Source: Anaerolineaceae bacterium UBA5365 | GTDB lineage: Bacteria > Chloroflexota > Anaerolineae > Anaerolineales > Anaerolineaceae | DNA: 8,416 bases | Reading direction: 5' to 3' | NCBI GenBank assembly: GCA_002407905.1 | Contig: DHPL01000007.1 | Span: forward strand, 1 to 8,416 | Part shown: piece by piece, positions 5,374-8,416 of the stretch | Layout: each line of letters starts with the position of its first letter | How positions within the stretch are numbered: the stretch's first letter is position 1 | Program-made: the position numbers and the translations under genes | Notes under the pieces: model-generated | Database searches by the model: none | The model's input: the letters and a program-made list of their open reading frames with translations, nothing else | Told to the model about the DNA's origin: nothing

Positions 5374-6639
5374 ATGTTCAGGTATCTGCAGCGTCCGCTG
5401 GAACCGGGATTGATCAAGATGCTGCGCTACTTCAGCGGCGTGGCCTTTATCTACTTCTGCCTGCTCTGGGCTTACGGCTTTCTCACGATGGGACGAAATT
5501 TTTCCCTGGAGGTGCAGGCCTGGATCAACCTGATCGCCAACGCGGGCCTTTTTGCCTACCTCAGCCTGCCAGTTCTGGAACGCAAACTTAAGCGCTATTA
5601 TTTGCCGATCGGGCTGGCCGCCTATACCTTGGCCAGCATGACCAGCAGCCTAATGTACCTGCTGGAGTCCTCGCCGGACCGATACCTCTACATCGCCCGC
5701 TCCTGGTCTTTGATGCCGGTACAGATCGTGGTGCTGGTGGTGTTGGCCTGGCAATACGGCTTTCGTCCGGCCCTCATCTATACCGTGTTTACCACGGCGC
5801 TGGAGATCAGCGTGAGCTTGCTGGTCTTCAAGCGCATCAATCTGGAGATATTGCCCATCCTGGGCCTGCCGGTGGTGCGCGCCTTCGCCTTTGGCTCGGT
5901 GGCCAATATCATTTCCTCGCTGATGCAAGCCCAGCGGGCCCAAAAACGCCAGCTGCTGCAGGCCAACCTACAGTTGGGCCAGATGAATGCAACCCTGGAG
6001 CGCCTGGCCGTCAGCCGGGAACGCAACCGCCTGGCCCGCGAGCTGCACGATACCCTGGCGCACACCCTCAGCGGCACGGCCGTGAACCTGGAAGCGATGA
6101 AAACCCTGGTACCTCCCGCGGATGAGCAGCTGCAAACCATGTTGAACGACTCGCTTTCCGCGGTGCGCAACGGCCTGGGAGAGACCCGCCGTGCCCTGGC
6201 GGACCTGCGCTCGCAGCCCCTGGACGACCTTGGGCTGGAGGAAGCGCTGCGGGCAGCGATGCGCAACCTGGCGGAACGCACTGGCGTGAACATTGAGGTG
6301 GAGATCAGGCTGGGTCAGGTTACCCTGCCGCCGCTGGTGGAACAAACCTACTACCGCGTCACCCAGGAGGCCGCGGAGAACATCTTCAGGCACGCCGAAG
6401 CCAGCCTGGCGAGCCTGAACCTGGGCTGGGAAGGCCGCAAACTGCGCCTGGTGCTCAAGGACGACGGCCGCGGCTTTGACCCGCATGAAAAGGCCGCCCT
6501 GCACCAGTTTGGCCTGCGGGGCCTGCGCGAACGCGCCACAGCCATAGCCGCTGAACTGGAAATCCAGAGTCAGCCCGGTGAGGGCACCGAGATCGTCCTG
6601 GAATGGGAGCAAGCCGATGAAACGCCTCTTGATTTGTGA
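5374..6639 (+). CDS. Membrane sensor histidine kinase, HisKA_3 (NarX/DesK) type
   Basis: A 421-residue kinase. Six hydrophobic segments fill the N-terminal part (about 21-38, 50-68, 76-97, 111-128, 131-152, 158-184) with only short loops, so there is no sizeable extracytoplasmic sensor. A coiled-coil linker (185-215) leads to the HisKA_3 dimerisation box 'RLARELHDTLAHTLSG' with phosphoacceptor His225. The motif after it is D226-x-x-x-H230, the DxxxH version, not the DxxxQ of NarX. The ATPase domain shows an N-box 'QEAAENIFRHA' (Asn336), G1 'DDGRGFD' (363-369) and G2 'FGLRGLRERA' (379-388). The ATG at 5374 has no ribosome binding site but fits a leaderless start; Met16 (5419) is an alternative with only a weak GGGA upstream. 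The residues between (EPGLIKMLRYF) look like a conserved lead-in of related kinases, which favours the longer form. It overlaps the regulator gene by 23 nt. Confidence 0.92.
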   Translation: MFRYLQRPLEPGLIKMLRYFSGVAFIYFCLLWAYGFLTMGRNFSLEVQAWINLIANAGLFAYLSLPVLERKLKRYYLPIGLAAYTLASMTSSLMYLLESSPDRYLYIARSWSLMPVQIVVLVVLAWQYGFRPALIYTVFTTALEISVSLLVFKRINLEILPILGLPVVRAFAFGSVANIISSLMQAQRAQKRQLLQANLQLGQMNATLERLAVSRERNRLARELHDTLAHTLSGTAVNLEAMKTLVPPADEQLQTMLNDSLSAVRNGLGETRRALADLRSQPLDDLGLEEALRAAMRNLAERTGVNIEVEIRLGQVTLPPLVEQTYYRVTQEAAENIFRHAEASLASLNLGWEGRKLRLVLKDDGRGFDPHEKAALHQFGLRGLRERATAIAAELEIQSQPGEGTEIVLEWEQADETPLDL

Positions 6640-7270
6640 CGACCAGGAAATTGTTTGCGCCGGGTTGCAGCGTATCCTGGAGACAGACCCGGAACTGAGC
6701 ATCGCGGGGATTGCCCACAATGGGAGGGACGCGGTAGACCTGGCTGCCCGGTTAAAGCCAGACCTGGTGCTTATGGACCTGCAAATGCCGGTCATGAACG
6801 GTGTGCAGGCCATCCGGCGCATCCGCGCCACCCAGCCGGACCTGCCCATTCTGGTGCTGACCACCTACACCGACGATAACTGGCTTTTTGATGCCCTGCG
6901 TGAAGGCGCCTCCGGCTACCTTTTAAAGGACCGGCCCCGCGATGAACTGATTGCTGCCATCAAGGGCACCCTGGAAGGCAACCACTACCTGGACCCCGCG
7001 ATCACGGGCCGGGTGATGCAAAGCGCCCAGCATGCCCGCCAGCCGATCATCGAAAGTGATTTCGACCTGAACGAGCGCGAGCAGGAGATCCTGAAGCTGC
7101 TGTGTGCAGGGCTGAGCAATAGCGAGATCGCCGGGCGGCTTTACCTTTCAGAAGGCACAGTGCGCAATTACCTCAGCAGCCTCTTCGCCAAACTAGGCGC
7201 TGCCGACCGTACCCAGGCGGTGATCATTGCCTTGCGCTATGGAATCGTGCCCCTGGATGGTTCCGATTAA
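6617..7270 (+). CDS. LuxR/NarL-family response regulator
   Basis: A 217-residue regulator, the expected partner of the kinase just upstream. The receiver domain (1-~120) has the acidic pair Asp8-Asp9, phosphoacceptor Asp54 in 'LVLMDLQMP', Thr82/Thr83 and Lys104 in 'GYLLKD', so it looks fully phosphorylatable. A linker (~125-150) joins it to a LuxR helix-turn-helix (151-210): 'LNEREQEILKLLCAGLSNSE' followed by 'IAGRLYLSEGTVRNYLSSLF', with the recognition helix around SEGTVRNYLSSL. The start at 6617 lies inside the kinase 3' end; GGGAG (6605-6609) is 7 nt upstream. The frame is open 13 codons further, but that start has no such site. The overlap suggests coupled translation and fixed stoichiometry. 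Likely targets are the motif-bearing control regions on both sides, though this is inference. Confidence 0.94.
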   Translation: MKRLLICDDQEIVCAGLQRILETDPELSIAGIAHNGRDAVDLAARLKPDLVLMDLQMPVMNGVQAIRRIRATQPDLPILVLTTYTDDNWLFDALREGASGYLLKDRPRDELIAAIKGTLEGNHYLDPAITGRVMQSAQHARQPIIESDFDLNEREQEILKLLCAGLSNSEIAGRLYLSEGTVRNYLSSLFAKLGAADRTQAVIIALRYGIVPLDGSD

Positions 7271-7276
7271 TTCATT

Positions 7277-7292
7277 ACAAATTTGTCATATC
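7277..7292. promoter_or_regulatory. Candidate operator before the Yip1-family gene
   Basis: ACAAATTTGT (7277-7286) is a perfect 10-bp palindrome, continued as TGTCATATC (7284-7292). The same ACAAA and TGTCATATC blocks occur at 5312-5325, there without the extra TT. The palindrome is centred about 46 bp upstream of the start predicted from the TATAAT box at 7316, a usual location for an activator that contacts RNA polymerase. It is also directly behind the regulator stop codon (7270). Confidence 0.4.
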
Positions 7293-7315
7293 TGAAGAAA
7301 AATCAGGTCAGGGGC

Positions 7316-7321
7316 TATAAT
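7316..7321 (+). promoter_or_regulatory. Consensus -10 box for the Yip1/ABC genes
   Basis: TATAAT is a perfect -10 match. The -35 position at 17 nt (TGAAGA, 7293-7298) is poor, and the closest good hexamer, TTGTCA (7283-7288), is 27 nt away, too far to serve as -35. The combination of a perfect -10, no -35 and an operator-like palindrome immediately upstream suggests an activated promoter. The predicted start near 7328 gives a leader of about 72 nt. Confidence 0.55.
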
Positions 7322-7324
7322 CCC

Positions 7325-7344
7325 ATTGTTCCTTCGGGAACAAT
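7325..7344 (+). other. RNA hairpin with a cUUCGg tetraloop
   Basis: ATTGTTCC (7325-7332), loop TTCG (7333-7336) and GGAACAAT (7337-7344) make a perfect 8-bp stem closed by C(UUCG)G, one of the most stable RNA tetraloops known. No T tract follows on either strand, so it is not a standard intrinsic terminator for the kinase/regulator genes. If transcription starts near 7328, the new RNA would begin inside the 5' arm and keep a 5-bp version (GUUCC-UUCG-GGAAC) at its very 5' end, a position known to protect some mRNAs from decay. Confidence 0.5.
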
Positions 7345-7370
7345 AGACACTGCTGCTGCGTCTAAATAAA

Positions 7371-7396
7371 AACCTGCCAACAGGTCAATTGAGGTT
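7371..7396 (+). other. Possible alternative pairings near the ribosome binding site
   Basis: ACCTG (7372-7376) can pair with CAGGT (7381-7385) as a small hairpin with a 4-nt loop. Alternatively AACCT (7371-7375) can pair with AGGTT (7392-7396), which includes the GAGG ribosome binding site of the Yip1-family gene. The two are mutually exclusive. Each is only 5 bp, so this is suggestive at best. Confidence 0.2.
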
Positions 7397-7399
7397 GCT

Positions 7400-8206
7400 A
7401 TGACATTGAACACAGAAGAGATCAGCGAAGCCCCGGTCAAGCCAGCCAAAGCAAAACGCCAGCCGATTGCTTGGAATTTTGCATGGATTCCCGGGATTTT
7501 TATCAAACCCAGGAGCACGCTGAAAAAGGTGATCGCCGCGGAGAAACCCGTTTGGCTCACCCCGCTTTTGCTCATCTCAGTCCTCGTGGTCATCAGCGCC
7601 CTGGTGGCTGCTCCCATTCGCACCCAAATTGCCCAGGCCGGCAACGGTGAAGTTCCGGACGGCTTCCAGTGGTGGAGCGATGCCGACCAGGCCAAGTACT
7701 TTGAGAGCCAGAACAATAAGGTGGGACCGATGTTCATGATCGTCTTCCCCCTGCTGAAGGGCATCACCGGGTACTGGGTGCTTTGGTTCGTTTTTGCCGC
7801 TATTTGGCACCTCATCCTCACCCTGACCGGCTCACGCGTGGCGCGGGTGAAGGTGAGCAATGTGGTAGCCTGGGCCATGCTGCCCTTGGTGCTGCGCGTT
7901 TTGGTTCAGATCATCAACACTTTGGTCACGCGAACGCTTGGCGCGCCTACCGGGCTTTCCACCTGGGTAGCCGCGGACGCGACCGGTTTCCTGAGTTTTA
8001 TTCGCTTTGTATTGGCTGGCATGGATGCCTATTGGCTGTGGTTTGCCATCCTTTGCCTGGTAGCGGCCGCTCCGCTTTCACAATTAAAACCTGCCAAAGC
8101 TTTCTGGGCTACCTTAATCTGCGTGGTCCTGGTGCTGATCCTTAGCGCGGTTCCCGGTTTGATCAACTCCTGGCTGGGAAAGGCAGCAGGCAACGCCAGT
8201 TTCTAG
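7400..8206 (+). CDS. Yip1-family integral membrane protein
   Basis: A 268-residue membrane protein of unknown role. The cytoplasmic N-terminus (1-50) has a Lys-rich stretch and the typical '[13 protein letters not shown]' lead-in seen before TM1 in bacterial Yip1 proteins. About five hydrophobic segments follow: 53-71, 111-140, 152-177, 196-223 and 234-256. A loop of roughly 40 residues sits between the first two ('[20 protein letters not shown]' onward), and a long loop before TM4 contains 'GAPTGLSTW'. No catalytic motif is visible. Bacterial Yip1 proteins are often found next to ABC transporter genes, and here an ATPase gene starts 7 nt after the stop, so the two are very likely cotranscribed and could act together. 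The start is supported by GAGG (7391-7394) 5 nt before the ATG. Family assignment is by overall pattern and is moderately secure; biochemical function is not inferred. Confidence 0.75.
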   Translation: MTLNTEEISEAPVKPAKAKRQPIAWNFAWIPGIFIKPRSTLKKVIAAEKPVWLTPLLLISVLVVISALVAAPIRTQIAQAGNGEVPDGFQWWSDADQAKYFESQNNKVGPMFMIVFPLLKGITGYWVLWFVFAAIWHLILTLTGSRVARVKVSNVVAWAMLPLVLRVLVQIINTLVTRTLGAPTGLSTWVAADATGFLSFIRFVLAGMDAYWLWFAILCLVAAAPLSQLKPAKAFWATLICVVLVLILSAVPGLINSWLGKAAGNASF

Positions 8207-8213
8207 GAAGAGC

Positions 8214-8416
8214 ATGAGCGATTCGGCTTTTGTGTCCACGCAGGACCTGCGTAAAACCTACGTGATGGGCGAGACCGAGGTACACGCCCTGGATGGCATT
8301 GACCTGGAGATCAGGCGCGGTTCATTTACGGTGCTGATGGGCCCCAGCGGTTCCGGCAAGAGCACCATGCTCTACATGATCGGCGGGCTGGACTGGCCCA
8401 CCAGCGGAAGTATCAC
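8214..8416 (+). CDS. MacB/LolD-type ABC transporter ATPase, N-terminal part (cut by right edge)
   Basis: The first 67 codons of an ATP-binding subunit, open to the window edge. It shows an aromatic A-loop residue (Tyr16 in '[20 protein letters not shown]'), the '[12 protein letters not shown]' strand pattern typical of MacB/LolD/FtsE-like ATPases, and Walker [10 protein letters not shown] (43-51) followed by 'GGLDWPTSG'. Family members are about 220-250 residues and pair with FtsX-like permeases having a large extracytoplasmic domain, which would be expected further right. The start at 8214 has AGGA (8205-8208) 5 nt upstream, overlapping the stop codon of the Yip1-family gene. It is clearly of a different ABC class from the two ATPases at 3340-5218. 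Confidence 0.92.
   Translation, partial: MSDSAFVSTQDLRKTYVMGETEVHALDGIDLEIRRGSFTVLMGPSGSGKSTMLYMIGGLDWPTSGSI

Noticed and set aside
5968..6864. Minus-strand open frame (298 codons) across the kinase/regulator junction
   Set aside because: It is opposite two well-supported genes with intact motifs, and its translation shows no family resemblance.
7304..7387. CAGGTCA occurring at 7304-7310 and 7381-7387
   Set aside because: A 7-nt direct repeat in the same short region has no further similarity around it and is compatible with chance.

Overview
The window is an 8.4 kb piece of a fairly GC-rich bacterial chromosome. It carries an export and signalling locus: a four-gene ABC-2 type exporter operon on the minus strand, a divergent two-component system on the plus strand, and then a Yip1-type membrane protein with the start of a second ABC transporter. 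I see no phage, transposon, rRNA, tRNA or CRISPR signature. The style of the proteins (a multi-TM HisKA_3 kinase with a LuxR-type regulator, a lipoprotein HlyD adaptor with a very long coiled coil, a Yip1 protein beside a MacB-type ATPase) suggests Chloroflexota, perhaps Anaerolineae. That assignment is recalled family context, not a computed result, and should be held loosely.

Layout. Positions 1-611 (minus) hold the N-terminal ~203 codons of a TldD/PmbA-family metallopeptidase that runs off the left edge and starts at GTG. Positions 612-878 are non-coding and hold inverted repeats and a possible -10 box for that gene. Positions 5218 down to 879 (minus) are one compact operon: ATPase 1, ATPase 2 (8-nt overlap), ABC-2 permease (ATGA overlap) and HlyD-like lipoprotein (11-nt gap). 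The two ATPases look like the separated halves of an E. coli YbhF-type tandem ATPase. Positions 5219-5373 form a divergent control region with a strong dyad. Positions 5374-7270 (plus) encode a six-TM sensor kinase and its LuxR-family response regulator, overlapping by 23 nt. Positions 7271-7399 form a second control region with a consensus -10 box, a cUUCGg hairpin and a copy of a motif also found in the first control region. Positions 7400-8206 encode a five-TM Yip1-family protein, and 8214 to the right edge the first 67 codons of a MacB/LolD-type ABC ATPase.

How it may work (inference). The kinase has no extracytoplasmic domain, so it probably senses something in or at the membrane, for example an antimicrobial compound, a lipid or the exporter itself. 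The regulator would then act at the shared ACAAA-(TT)-TGTCATATC motifs, one between the exporter operon and the kinase and one before the Yip1/ABC genes. That would tie two export systems to one signal.

The most interesting details are: an ABC ATPase pair in which all visible deviations fall in one of the two composite ATP sites; one permease for two different ATPases; a kinase gene whose predicted transcript begins exactly at its ATG; and a repeated motif linking the two control regions. Each component belongs to a known family, so any novelty lies in arrangement and regulation. I did not find evidence for a wholly undescribed system.
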